Shown here: piece by piece, positions 7,827-18,051 of the stretch
Position numbering within the stretch: position 1 is the first letter of the stretch
How the letters are laid out: the number at the start of each line of letters is the position of its first letter
Assembly: GCA_000471045.1 (NCBI GenBank)
Contig: KI301992.1
Span: 378,217-442,216, forward strand
Reading direction: 5' to 3'
Length of the DNA stretch: 64,000 nt
DNA from: an actinobacterium LLX17
GTDB lineage: Bacteria; Actinomycetota; Actinomycetes; Propionibacteriales; Nocardioidaceae
Made by a program: the position numbers and the translations under genes
The notes under the pieces: model-generated
Database searches by the model: none
Told to the model about the DNA's origin: nothing
Seen by the model: the letters and a program-made list of their open reading frames with translations, nothing else

Positions 7827-8699
7827 GTGAGTGAACAGCTGCGCCTGATGCACGTGCACGCGCACCCCGACGACGAGTCCAGCAAGGGCGCCGCCTCCAC
7901 GGCGCGCTACGTCGCGGAAGGGGTCGACGTCCACGTTGCCACCTGCACCGGCGGCGAGCGGGGATCGATCCTGAATCCGTCGTTCCAGCATCCCGGCATC
8001 GAGGACGACCCCGAGCTGATCACCGAGATCCGTCGCGAGGAGATGGAGCGAGCTCGCGACATCCTCGGCGTCACGCAGGACTGGCTGGGCTGGGTCGACT
8101 CCGGCTGGCCCGAGGGCGACCCCAAGCCGCCGCTGCCCGAGGGGTGCTTCGCGCTGGTGCCGCTCGAGGAAGCAGCGGCGCCGCTGGTGCGCCTCATCCG
8201 CTCGTTCCGCCCGCACGTGCTCACCACGTATGACGAGAACGGCGGCTACCCGCACCCCGACCACATCAAGTGCCACGAGATCAGTGTCTTCGCCTACGAG
8301 GCGGCTGCCGATCCCGAGCGCTACCCCGAGCTCGGTGGGCCGTGGCAGGTCAGCAAGCTCTACTACCAGGGCGGCTTCACGCGCGCCCGGCTCGAGGCGA
8401 TCGGTGCCGCCATGGAGGAGCGCGGTCTCGAGAACCCCTACGCGGAGTGGCTGAAGAACCGTGATCCGGACCGGTCGCGCGACGACCGCATCACGACGCG
8501 GGTCGAGTGCGCCGAGTACTTCCACGTGCGCGACGCCGCCCTGATCGCCCACGCGACCCAGATCGACCCCGACGGGTTCTTCTTCTCGGTGCCGCGCGAG
8601 GTGCAGGCCGAGGTCTGGCCGACCGAGGACTTCGAGCTCGTCGACTCCAAGGTCGAGACCACGACGCCGGAGGACGACCTGTTCGCGGGTCTGCGGTAG
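7827..8699 (+). CDS. mca: Mycothiol S-conjugate amidase
   Basis: 290 residues, family length. A zinc-dependent LmbE/PIG-L fold enzyme that cleaves mycothiol S-conjugates to a mercapturic acid and GlcN-Ins, thus detoxifying electrophiles and recycling mycothiol. Metal ligands are visible in HAHPDDES near the N-terminus and YPHPDHI in the middle. The N-terminus LRLMHVHAHPDDESSKGAA matches Mca rather than the deacetylase MshB. GTG 7827 is chosen from the homologous N-terminus and the upstream box. Together with its neighbours it marks the organism as a mycothiol-using actinobacterium. Confidence 0.94.
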   Translation: MSEQLRLMHVHAHPDDESSKGAASTARYVAEGVDVHVATCTGGERGSILNPSFQHPGIEDDPELITEIRREEMERARDILGVTQDWLGWVDSGWPEGDPKPPLPEGCFALVPLEEAAAPLVRLIRSFRPHVLTTYDENGGYPHPDHIKCHEISVFAYEAAADPERYPELGGPWQVSKLYYQGGFTRARLEAIGAAMEERGLENPYAEWLKNRDPDRSRDDRITTRVECAEYFHVRDAALIAHATQIDPDGFFFSVPREVQAEVWPTEDFELVDSKVETTTPEDDLFAGLR

Positions 8700-8804
8700 G
8701 TCTGCAACCGGCCGAACGTGCAGGATCGGCCAGCAGGGCCCGCGACCGAGGGCAGAGCGCGGGCCTGCGGCGGGACGCCACCGGCCGCGTATCGACGCGA
8801 CGCG

Positions 8805-8810
8805 TAGGCT
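8805..8810 (+). promoter_or_regulatory. Leaderless -10 box TAGGCT
   Basis: TAGGCT lies 6 bases before the ATG at 8817, with no Shine-Dalgarno. Confidence 0.55.
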
Positions 8811-8816
8811 GGGGGC

Positions 8817-9050
8817 ATGCACGAGCTTGTCCTGGCCCTGGCCGGAAGCACCGAGAACCGCGGTCTCGACCCCAACATCGTCAAACCCGGCTGGATCGCG
8901 CTCGGAGTCGTGGCGGCGCTGGCCGTCGCGCTGTTCTTCCTGTCGCGCTCGTTCGTGAAGCAGACCCGCAAGGCGCGTCGCCCCTGGGAGGGCGAGACTG
9001 AGGCCGATGCCGCCGAGAAGCGCCGCACGATCCCCGGCTCCACCGACTGA
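8817..9050 (+). CDS. Small single-pass membrane protein
   Basis: 77 residues: a short N-terminus, one hydrophobic helix (WIALGVVAALAVALFFLS), then a basic stretch KQTRKARR and an acidic tail. The charges after the helix predict a cytoplasmic C-terminus. It occupies the slot of M. tuberculosis Rv1083, between mca and the DUF255 gene, so it is a conserved small protein, not a chance frame. No function is known to me. It starts at the ATG behind a TAGGCT box. Confidence 0.8.
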   Translation: MHELVLALAGSTENRGLDPNIVKPGWIALGVVAALAVALFFLSRSFVKQTRKARRPWEGETEADAAEKRRTIPGSTD

Positions 9051-9068
9051 CCCCTCTCGTCGCACCCC

Positions 9069-9136
9069 CACGAGAATTGCGCCGCATTCCACCGATCCCC
9101 TCGTGGGGAACGGTGGAACTCGGCGCACATCTCGTG
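9069..9136. repeat. 68-bp imperfect hairpin element
   Basis: Outer arms CACGAGA/TCTCGTG, inner arms TGCGCCG/CGGCGCA and TTCCACCG/CGGTGGAA, then CCCC-TCGT-GGGG, separated by 2-base mismatches, pair end to end. It lies between the small membrane protein gene and the DUF255 gene. Similar elements occur at 20533, 41129, 43442, 60088 and 61107. Confidence 0.7.
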
Positions 9137-9186
9137 GTGGGCGTGCTCGTGGGACGCCGTCAGGGCGGGCGTGACACCGTCGGGAC

Positions 9187-11160
<1,974 letters not shown>

Positions 11161-11209
11161 CGGCCCGGCCGACCTCGCCCGCGGCTGACGGGCACGGACG
11201 CCGACGGGG

Positions 11210-11911
11210 TCAGTACTGGCTGTAGGCCAGGATGCTGATGCCGATGTAGTGCACGATGAAGGCGGCGATCGTGAGTGAGTGGAAGACCTCGTGGAAGCCG
11301 AACCAGCGGGGCCACGGGTTGGGCCACTTGAAGCCGTAGACCAAGGCGCCGACCGTGTAGAAACCGCCGCCCAGGACCATCATCACGAGCACCGAGGTCG
11401 GCGCCTCGTCGACGAACTCGCCCCAGTAGAGCACCGCGGCCCAGCCCAGGAGCACGTAGAGCGGCACGTACATCCACCGCGGGGCGCCCACCCAGAAGAT
11501 GCGGAATGCGACGCCGAGCAGGGCGCCGCCCCAGACGAGGCTGAGCATGACGATGGCGTGCTCGGTGGACAGCAGCAGCAGCGAGAACGGGGTGTAGGAG
11601 CCGGCGATCAGCAGGAAGATGTTGGCGTGGTCGATGCGCTTCCAGACCACGCGAGCCTCTTCTGACCAGGCCCGGGTGTGGTAGAGCGCGCTGCACACGA
11701 ACAGTGCCAGGGCGGAGACCATGAACACCGCCGCGCCGACCCGCACGACGACGTCGTCGGCGATGACCATCATCACGAGGAACGAGAAGAAGGCCAGGGG
11801 CGCCGTGGCGGCATGGAGCCAGCCGCGTAACCGGGGCTTGACCTCTTCGAAGTTGCTCGGAAACCGGCCCCCGGGCATCTGTGTGGTGCTCTCGGGAGAC
11901 AGGTCGGTCAT
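11210..11911 (-). CDS. Hemolysin III / PAQR family membrane protein
   Basis: 233 residues with seven predicted membrane segments. Family motifs are present: ALYHTRAW, KRIDHANIFLLIAGSYTPF with the conserved His and Asp, and the C-terminal HxxxH in FHEVFHSLTIAAF, which form a metal site in PAQR proteins. Bacterial members have been called hemolysin III but their function is uncertain. Start ATG at 11911 lies 6 bases after a TAGAGT box and is separated from the divergent prenyltransferase start by only 18 bases. M. tuberculosis Rv1085c holds the same position. Confidence 0.92.
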   Translation of the reverse strand: MTDLSPESTTQMPGGRFPSNFEEVKPRLRGWLHAATAPLAFFSFLVMMVIADDVVVRVGAAVFMVSALALFVCSALYHTRAWSEEARVVWKRIDHANIFLLIAGSYTPFSLLLLSTEHAIVMLSLVWGGALLGVAFRIFWVGAPRWMYVPLYVLLGWAAVLYWGEFVDEAPTSVLVMMVLGGGFYTVGALVYGFKWPNPWPRWFGFHEVFHSLTIAAFIVHYIGISILAYSQY

Positions 11912-11916
11912 GCGGT

Positions 11917-11923
11917 TACTCTA
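11917..11923. promoter_or_regulatory. Overlapping divergent -10 boxes
   Basis: TACTCTA reads as TACTCT on the plus strand (7 bases before the prenyltransferase ATG) and as TAGAGT on the minus strand (6 bases before the hemolysin III ATG). One 7-bp sequence appears to serve both leaderless genes. Confidence 0.6.
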
Positions 11924-11929
11924 GCCGTC

Positions 11930-12742
11930 ATGGGTCTGAGCAGCATCGCCTACGGTGCCTACGAACGCCGGCTCGCCCGACGGCTCGACCCCGCCCGCAC
12001 CCCCCATCACGTCGGCGCGATCGTCGACGGGAACCGCCGGTGGGCCAAGGATGCCGGGCACGATCTCGAGAGCGGTTACAAGGCCGGGGCCGCCAAGGTC
12101 GACGAGTTCCTGGAGTGGTGCCACGAGCTGGGTGTGCACATCGTCACGCTGTGGGTGCTGTCGACCGACAACCTGCAGCGCCCGGAGGCGGAGGTGCGCA
12201 GCATCCTGGCTGCGGTCGAGGACCTCGTCGACCGCCTCGCCACCGACGGGCGGTGGACGATCGCCCTGATGGGCAGCCTGGACCTCCTGCCCGCCGACTC
12301 GCGCGACCGGCTGAAGCGGGCTGCCGACGCGACGATCCCCCTCCTGACCGACACCGTCCCGACCGACAGTCCCCCGGACGAGTCCCCCACCGGGGGACGC
12401 ATGCGAGTCAACGTGTGTGTCGGCTACGGCGGCCGCCAGGAGCTGACCGACGCGATGCGCTCGCTGCTGCTGGAGCAGGCGTCGCGTGGTCGGTCGCTCG
12501 AGGAGGTCGCTCGCACGCTCGAGGTCGACGACATTGCCGAGCACCTCTACACCAAGGGCCAGCCCGATCCCGACCTCGTCATCCGTACCTCCGGGGAGCA
12601 GCGGCTGTCGGGCTTCCTGCTGTGGCAGAGCGTGCACTCGGAGTTCTACTTCAGCGACGTGCTGTGGCCGGCCTTCCGGCGCGTCGACCTGCTGCGGGCC
12701 GTGCGGTCGTACGCTGCCCGCGAGCGCCGCTTCGGCACCTAA
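11930..12742 (+). CDS. Short-chain Z-isoprenyl diphosphate synthase
   Basis: 270 residues of the cis-prenyltransferase (UppS) fold. The diphosphate-binding motif reads DGNRRWA, not DGNGRWA, and the C-terminal signature is IRTSGEQRLSGFLLWQS. Both agree with M. tuberculosis Rv1086, which makes ω,E,Z-farnesyl diphosphate, the precursor elongated to decaprenyl phosphate, so this is more likely the short-chain enzyme than the decaprenyl synthase. The neighbouring gene order also equals that of Rv1086. The start ATG lies 7 bases behind a TACTCT box. Confidence 0.88.
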   Translation: MGLSSIAYGAYERRLARRLDPARTPHHVGAIVDGNRRWAKDAGHDLESGYKAGAAKVDEFLEWCHELGVHIVTLWVLSTDNLQRPEAEVRSILAAVEDLVDRLATDGRWTIALMGSLDLLPADSRDRLKRAADATIPLLTDTVPTDSPPDESPTGGRMRVNVCVGYGGRQELTDAMRSLLLEQASRGRSLEEVARTLEVDDIAEHLYTKGQPDPDLVIRTSGEQRLSGFLLWQSVHSEFYFSDVLWPAFRRVDLLRAVRSYAARERRFGT

Positions 12743-12818
12743 CGCGCGGCTCGCAACCGTTCACCTCTGCGTCACCCGGGTGCGGGCGTGTCGTCCGGGA
12801 GCGGGGCTTGCACGGGCG

Positions 12819-12824
12819 TACGTT
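12819..12824 (+). promoter_or_regulatory. Leaderless -10 box TACGTT before a 16-codon ORF
   Basis: TACGTT lies 6 bases before the GTG at 12831, the spacing seen at many starts in this window. Confidence 0.4.
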
Positions 12825-12830
12825 CGCAGT

Positions 12831-12881
12831 GTGTTGACGCTCGCCCCTGAGCCTGACCGCCCCACTCGCACCGACGACTAG
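12831..12881 (+). CDS. Putative 16-residue leader peptide of phoH2
   Basis: GTG at 12831 opens a short frame coding for 16 residues ([16 protein letters not shown]) that ends with TAG at 12879-12881, 41 bases before the phoH2 ATG. The GTG follows a TACGTT box at leaderless spacing. Mycobacterial phoH2 is preceded by a longer antitoxin gene, phoAT; this frame is too short to be equated with it. It may be a leader peptide or a chance frame marking the transcription start. Confidence 0.35.
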   Translation: MLTLAPEPDRPTRTDD

Positions 12882-12922
12882 GGCCGGCGCAGGGCGCGCG
12901 CGGGCTCGGTAGGGAGACAGCC

Positions 12923-14260
12923 ATGGCTGTTCACGAGAGCACGCGACGCACGTACGTGGTCGACACCAGCGTCCTGCTGGCCGACCCGGGAGCCCTCACG
13001 CGGTTCCACGAGCACGAGGTCGTCGTGCCGGTGGTGGTGATCACCGAGCTGGAGGCCAAGCGCCACCACCCCGAGCTGGGCTACTTCGCCCGGTCCGCCC
13101 TGCGATATCTCGACGACCTGCGGGTCAAGCACGGCACGCTCGACGCTGCGCTCCCGATCGGCGTGGAGGGTGGGACCCTGCGGGTCGAGCTCAACCACAT
13201 CGACTCCTCCTCCCTGCCGGCCGGCTTCCGCCTGAGCGACAACGACACCCGCATCCTCAGCGTCGCGAAGAACCTCGCCGACGAGGGCCGCTCCGTCACG
13301 CTGGTCTCCAAGGACCTGCCGATGCGCGTCAAGGCGTCGGCGGTCGGGCTGACCGCCGAGGAGTACCGCGCCGAGCTGGCGCTGGAGTCGGGCTGGACCG
13401 GCATGCGCGAGCTGGAGGTCACGTCCGGCGACCTCGACGTCCTCTACGACACTGGCTTCCTCGACCTGGCCCTGCTCGACCTGGCCACCGTCGACGGCCA
13501 GGACGCGGCCGAGCTGCCGTGCCACACGGGTCTGGTCCTGCTCAGCGACAAGGGCAGCGGACTGGGTCGCGTCACGGCCGACAAGCAGGTGCAGCTGGTG
13601 CGCGGTGACCGTGAGGCGTTCGGCATCCATGGTCGCTCGGCCGAGCAGCGGGTCGCCCTCGACCTGCTGCTCGACCCCGAGGTCGGCATCGTCTCCCTCG
13701 GTGGCCGGGCCGGCACGGGCAAGTCGGCGATGGCGATCTGCGCCGGCCTCGAGGCGACACTGGAGCGGGGCCAGCACAAGAAGGTCGTGGTCTTCCGCCC
13801 CCTCTACGCGGTGGGCGGCCAGGAGCTCGGCTACCTGCCGGGCAGCGAGTCCGAGAAGATGGGGCCGTGGGGCCAGGCGGTCTACGACACGCTGGGCGCC
13901 GTCACGTCACAGGCGGTGATCGACGAGATCCTCGATCGTCAGATGCTCGAGGTGCTGCCACTGACGCACATCCGCGGGCGCTCGCTGCATGACGCCTTCG
14001 TCATCGTCGACGAGGCGCAGTCGCTGGAGCGCAACGTGCTGCTGACGGTGCTCTCGCGGATCGGCGCCAACTCCAAGGTGGTGCTGACCCACGACGTCGC
14101 CCAGCGCGACAACCTGCGGGTCGGCCGGCACGACGGCGTGGTGGCGGTGGTCGAGAAGCTCAAGGGCCACCCGCTGTTCGCGCACGTCACGCTCAGCCGT
14201 TCCGAGCGGTCGCCGGTGGCGGCCCTGGTGACCGAGATGCTGGAGGACGTGACGCTCTGA
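12923..14260 (+). CDS. phoH2: PIN-PhoH ATPase (PhoH2-type)
   Basis: 445 residues in two domains. The N-terminal PIN domain (about 1-140) has the acidic residues of the RNase site in [18 protein letters not shown] and [13 protein letters not shown]. The C-terminal PhoH domain has Walker A GRAGTGKS, the motif PLTHIRGRS and Walker [13 protein letters not shown]. tuberculosis PhoH2 (Rv1095) couples ATP-driven RNA unwinding to RNase activity. The ATG at 12923 is preceded by GGGAGA. A strong hairpin follows the stop. The gene closes the mca-phoH2 conserved block. Confidence 0.93.
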   Translation: MAVHESTRRTYVVDTSVLLADPGALTRFHEHEVVVPVVVITELEAKRHHPELGYFARSALRYLDDLRVKHGTLDAALPIGVEGGTLRVELNHIDSSSLPAGFRLSDNDTRILSVAKNLADEGRSVTLVSKDLPMRVKASAVGLTAEEYRAELALESGWTGMRELEVTSGDLDVLYDTGFLDLALLDLATVDGQDAAELPCHTGLVLLSDKGSGLGRVTADKQVQLVRGDREAFGIHGRSAEQRVALDLLLDPEVGIVSLGGRAGTGKSAMAICAGLEATLERGQHKKVVVFRPLYAVGGQELGYLPGSESEKMGPWGQAVYDTLGAVTSQAVIDEILDRQMLEVLPLTHIRGRSLHDAFVIVDEAQSLERNVLLTVLSRIGANSKVVLTHDVAQRDNLRVGRHDGVVAVVEKLKGHPLFAHVTLSRSERSPVAALVTEMLEDVTL

Positions 14261-14297
14261 GATGATGCTGTGCACGTGACGTGGGGAAGCGTCACGA

Positions 14298-14329
14298 GAG
14301 GGCCCGGTACCGGTTGGTGCCGGGCCCTC
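14298..14329 (+). terminator. phoH2 terminator hairpin
   Basis: GAGGGCCCGGTACC, a GGTT loop and GGTGCCGGGCCCTC form a 14-bp stem with one T-G pair, 38 bases after the phoH2 stop. Only a short CGTTCGT tail follows, as is common in high-GC actinobacteria. Confidence 0.8.
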
Positions 14330-14425
14330 GTTCGTCCGCTCACCTTGATGCTTCATTTGACGGAGTGACTCTGCTACGGTCCTGAGGACGGCCACCGCGG
14401 GTGGCTGCGCCCCGAGGAGGACCTG

Positions 14426-14818
14426 ATGAGCGACGCCGATCGCCACCCCCACGTCGTGCTGCTGGACCGCATCATCGCGGCCGCCGAGGCCGGCGATCCC
14501 GCCGATCTCTTCGACGTCTACGCCCCGGACGCCGTGATCTGGCACAACCACGACCTCGTCGAGCAGACGGTCGAGCAGAACGCCCGAGTGCTCAAGGCCA
14601 TCGACCGCTTCGTCGCCGATCGCCGGTACACCGAGCGCCGTTTCCAGGTCTTCGACGGCGGCGTCGTGCAGCAGCACGTGCTGCGCGGCACGAAGCGGTC
14701 CACCGGCGAGGAGATCGCCCTCCACGCGTGCGTCGTGGTGACGGTCGGCGAGGACGGACGCATCACGCGGCTCGACGAGTACATCGACTCGGCCGAGGCT
14801 GCGACCTTCGGCCCCTGA
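14426..14818 (+). CDS. NTF2/SnoaL-like protein
   Basis: 130 residues with the cone-shaped alpha+beta fold expected of SnoaL-like proteins: an N-terminal helix, YAPDAVIWHNHD with aromatic and His residues lining the pocket, and a closing ITRLDEYIDSAEA strand-helix. Members are small isomerases, hydrolases or ligand binders; the substrate cannot be told. GAGGAGG 6 bases upstream fixes the ATG at 14426. The gene stands alone between phoH2 and the ABC-type operon. Confidence 0.78.
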   Translation: MSDADRHPHVVLLDRIIAAAEAGDPADLFDVYAPDAVIWHNHDLVEQTVEQNARVLKAIDRFVADRRYTERRFQVFDGGVVQQHVLRGTKRSTGEEIALHACVVVTVGEDGRITRLDEYIDSAEAATFGP

Positions 14819-14867
14819 GCCACGTCCTGCCCTGTACATCCGGGTTTGCGGCCCGCCCTGTGGCAGA

Positions 14868-16145
14868 GTGAAGGACGTGATCGGCCAGGGGAGGAGAGCC
14901 GCCGCGACCGCGGCCTCGTGCGCGCTGCTCCTCGGCCTGCTCACCTCGTGCGCTGCCGGCTCCGACCCCGAGTCCGACGCAGAGTCCGACGGTGGCACGC
15001 CGACCCTCCTGTGGCTCACGCCCCCGGACGTCGCGGGGCTCGCGGCGCTGGCGCGTGAGTGCACGGACGCCGCTGGCGGTGAGTACCGCATCGAGGTCGA
15101 GGAGCTGCCCGCGGATCGCTCGGCCCGCCGAGTCTCGCTGATCGAGCGGCTGCGCTCCGGGCACGACGACGTCGACCTGGTGGGGGTCGAGACGGCCCTG
15201 ACGGCTGAGCTCGACGCGTCGGGTCTGCTCGGGAAGCTGCCCGCGAGCCGTGAGGACGACCTGGTCGAGGACCGGTCCGAGACCTCCGTCGCCGCGTCGT
15301 CCGTCGACGACCGACTCGTGACAGTGCCCTGGTGGTACGAGCCCCAAGTGCTCTGGTTCCGCGGATCGGCGGCCGAGCGGGCCGGCCTGAGCACGTCGGG
15401 CACCGTCACCTGGGACGACCTGGTGGCCGGCGCCGCGCGCACCGCCAGCACGGTGCAGATCGTCGACGACGGTGGCATGACGACCTGGGTCAACGCGCTG
15501 GTCGCCGGCGCCGGCGGCACCTTGCTCAAGGGCGCAGGGGAGGGCCGTGATCCCCAGATCGGCCTGGACACCGCGGCCGGTCGGCGAGCGGCCAGCATCG
15601 TCGAGGCCTTCGCCGATGCCGGGGTGGGCCCGGGGCCCTCCGCCGACGCCCTGCAGCAGTTCGCCGCGCCGCGCGGTGCGTTCCTGGTCGGGCCCAGCTC
15701 CCTCGCCTCCCACCCGGACCTCGCCGTGATCGCCGGAGAGCTCCGGGCGATGCCCTACCCCACGACCGAGCCGGATCAGCCCGGTGCGCCCCTCGCGGGG
15801 GTGGGCCTGGCGCCGACGGCCTCCTCCGCCGACCCCGACCTCGCGCTCGACGCCATCGAGTGCCTGACGTCGCTCGAGAGCCAGGAGACGCTGGCACGGA
15901 CCACGGGGCACACCCCCACGCGAGAGAGCCTGCTCGGTTCCACCGAGGAGACCACCGCCGACGACCGGGACGCGTTGGTGCGGAACGCGTTGTCAACGGG
16001 GGTGCCGGAGCCCGTCTCGCCACACGTGGCGCAGCTCTGGACCGCCATCGACGGCGGGTGGTCGCCCGTCACCCGGGTCGACACCGACACCCCGGCCGAG
16101 ACCCAGGTCGCCGCGGAGCGCCTCATCGGTGGAGGACTGCCGTGA
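14868..16145 (+). CDS. ABC-type extracellular solute-binding lipoprotein
   Basis: 425 residues. A basic start (QGRRAAA) and hydrophobic segment end in the lipobox LLTSC, so the mature protein is a lipoprotein on the outer face of the membrane. The rest has the fold and length of family-1 (maltose/trehalose type) binding proteins, with WWYEPQVLWFR and TWDDLVAGA in the expected positions. Start GTG 14868 or GTG 14877. The stop overlaps the next start as GTGA, so it heads a tightly coupled five-gene operon (14868-20521). Ligand probably a sugar (family inference). Confidence 0.85.
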   Translation: MKDVIGQGRRAAATAASCALLLGLLTSCAAGSDPESDAESDGGTPTLLWLTPPDVAGLAALARECTDAAGGEYRIEVEELPADRSARRVSLIERLRSGHDDVDLVGVETALTAELDASGLLGKLPASREDDLVEDRSETSVAASSVDDRLVTVPWWYEPQVLWFRGSAAERAGLSTSGTVTWDDLVAGAARTASTVQIVDDGGMTTWVNALVAGAGGTLLKGAGEGRDPQIGLDTAAGRRAASIVEAFADAGVGPGPSADALQQFAAPRGAFLVGPSSLASHPDLAVIAGELRAMPYPTTEPDQPGAPLAGVGLAPTASSADPDLALDAIECLTSLESQETLARTTGHTPTRESLLGSTEETTADDRDALVRNALSTGVPEPVSPHVAQLWTAIDGGWSPVTRVDTDTPAETQVAAERLIGGGLP

Positions 16146-17029
16146 GCGCCCGCCTGGCCTACCGAGCCTCCGCCGCGCCGCCCGTCGTCGTCGACGGTCG
16201 GCGGCCCGCCCGACGGCTCGACCTCCTGCTGGTGCTTCCCGGGCTCCTGCTGCTCGCCGCACTCGTCCTCGTGCCGCTGGGTCGCGTCGTCCAGCTGTCG
16301 CTGCTCGACGCCTCCACCAGCGCCTCGCGACCGTTCGTGGGACTCGACAACTACACCTCGGTGCTGACGTCGAGCACGTGGTGGACGGCGGTCGGCACCG
16401 GGCTGGTCGTCGCCGTGAGCGTCGTGGTCGTCCAGCTGGTCCTCGCCCTGCTGCTCGCCACCTCGCTGTGGCACGTCTCGGTGCTCTGGAAGCCCGCGCG
16501 CTTCCTCGCCCTCCTGCCGGCCGGGTTGTTCGCCGTGGTCGGCGCCGAGGCCGGCCGGGCGGCCGTCGACGACGGATTCATCGCGTCGTGGTTCCACCTC
16601 GGCGAGGCCGGGCCCCTGCAGTCGCTGGCCGGGGTCGTCGCCGGCGAGACGTGGCGGACCACCGGGCTCGTCGTCGTGATGCTGCACTGGGGCCTGACGC
16701 GGGTGCCCCGCAACCTGCTGGACTCGGCCGCAGCCGACGGCGCCTCGCCGTGGCAGCGCTGGCGCCGGGTCGTCCTGCCGTCGCTGGCGCCGGTCCTGGC
16801 CGCTGCCGTGGCGTTCCGCGCCCTGGACGCCTGGCGGATGCTCGAGGGCCCGCTCCTCGTCCACGAGCGGGCCCAGGGGGCAACGACGCCCTCGGTCGTG
16901 GTGCATGAGACGGCGTTCGGTGCCCTGGAGACCGGGGCGGCGGCCGCTGCTGCCGTCGTGCTGGTGCTGCTCACCCTGGTGCTGGCCGGCCTCCTGCTCG
17001 GCGTCATGAAGCTGGTGACCCGCCGATGA
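16142..17029 (+). CDS. ABC sugar-type permease, MalF-like
   Basis: 295 residues. After a basic N-terminus come about six membrane segments. The cytoplasmic EAA loop is present as AAADGASPWQRWRRVVLPSL, with the conserved Gly and the LP pair, so the coupling helix that docks on the ATPase is kept. Starts at GTG overlapping the lipoprotein stop (GTGA) and ends overlapping the next permease (ATGA). It should form a heterodimer with the product of the next gene. Confidence 0.85.
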   Translation: MSARLAYRASAAPPVVVDGRRPARRLDLLLVLPGLLLLAALVLVPLGRVVQLSLLDASTSASRPFVGLDNYTSVLTSSTWWTAVGTGLVVAVSVVVVQLVLALLLATSLWHVSVLWKPARFLALLPAGLFAVVGAEAGRAAVDDGFIASWFHLGEAGPLQSLAGVVAGETWRTTGLVVVMLHWGLTRVPRNLLDSAAADGASPWQRWRRVVLPSLAPVLAAAVAFRALDAWRMLEGPLLVHERAQGATTPSVVVHETAFGALETGAAAAAAVVLVLLTLVLAGLLLGVMKLVTRR

Positions 17030-18051
17030 TCCCCTCCGTGCGCTCTCGCCTGTCCGCCGCCGCCGTGGCGTTCGTGCTCGGCTTCGCCGTCGCGAACTAC
17101 GGTCTCTTCCGCGTCCCGCCTCCGGACCAGTGGCTCTGGGTGGGCGCGGCCGCCGTGCTCATGGGCACCAGCGCCTGGGGCGTCATCGTGGCCGACTCCC
17201 GACGCCGCCTCTCGGTGTGGGCGGTCCTGGGTGTCGAGCTGTTCGTCGTCGTGACGCTGGTGCCGATGCTCTGGATCGTCACGCTCGCGCTCAGCGGCTC
17301 GACCCAACCGTCCGGCCTGTGGCCCGAGTCGTTCGACACCTCCGCATTCGGCACCGCGTGGGACGACGAGGGAATCCGCTCCGCGGCGTCCACGTCGGTC
17401 GCGGCAGCCGTCCTCGCGACCGCCGTCGCCATCCTGCCCGCCCTGGCGCTGGCGATCGTGCTGGCCCGCAGCCGGTGGCGGGCCCGCCGCGCCGTCCACG
17501 CGTTCGTCCTGCTGGTCGTGCTGTCGCCGCTGGTCGTCGCGGCGGTCGGCATCGGCGATCTCGCCGTCACGCTCGGGGTGTCCGACACGACCGTGACGGT
17601 GGCCGTGGCGCAGCTCGTCATCACGCTGCCGCTGCTCACCTGGGCCTTCACCAGCGTCCTCGCCACGGCGCCGTGGACGCTCGCCGACGCCGCGCGCGTC
17701 GACGGTGCGAGCCGGACGGCGGTCCTGCGCCGCGTGCTGCTGCCGACGGTCGGTCCGGGAATGCTGGTGGCCGTCGCCCTCGTGGCCGTGGTGGCCCTGC
17801 AGGACTTCGCCCTGGCGTCGTCCGTCACCGGCGCCGGGGACGCCCGGACGTTGCCGGTCGAGCTGCTGCAGCGTCTGTCCGGCGCGGTCGATGCCGGCGC
17901 CGGCTCCAATGTGACCGCCCCCGACGGTCCCAGCGCTGCCGGTACCGCCGTCGTCGCAGCGGTCGGGCTGATGGCGCTCGTGCCCGCCGCCGTGCTGGCT
18001 CTCGTGGGACCCCGCACCCTCACCCGTCTCATGGGAAGGTCGTACCGATGA
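17026..18051 (+). CDS. ABC sugar-type permease, MalG-like
   Basis: 341 residues, longer than a typical MalG because of extra N-terminal hydrophobic segments before the six-helix core. The EAA loop is DAARVDGASRTAVLRRVLLP, close to consensus. Overlaps both neighbours by 4 bases (ATGA at each end). The integrity of both EAA loops contrasts with the decayed ATPase-like partner, suggesting that the complex is still under selection. Confidence 0.85.
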   Translation: MIPSVRSRLSAAAVAFVLGFAVANYGLFRVPPPDQWLWVGAAAVLMGTSAWGVIVADSRRRLSVWAVLGVELFVVVTLVPMLWIVTLALSGSTQPSGLWPESFDTSAFGTAWDDEGIRSAASTSVAAAVLATAVAILPALALAIVLARSRWRARRAVHAFVLLVVLSPLVVAAVGIGDLAVTLGVSDTTVTVAVAQLVITLPLLTWAFTSVLATAPWTLADAARVDGASRTAVLRRVLLPTVGPGMLVAVALVAVVALQDFALASSVTGAGDARTLPVELLQRLSGAVDAGAGSNVTAPDGPSAAGTAVVAAVGLMALVPAAVLALVGPRTLTRLMGRSYR

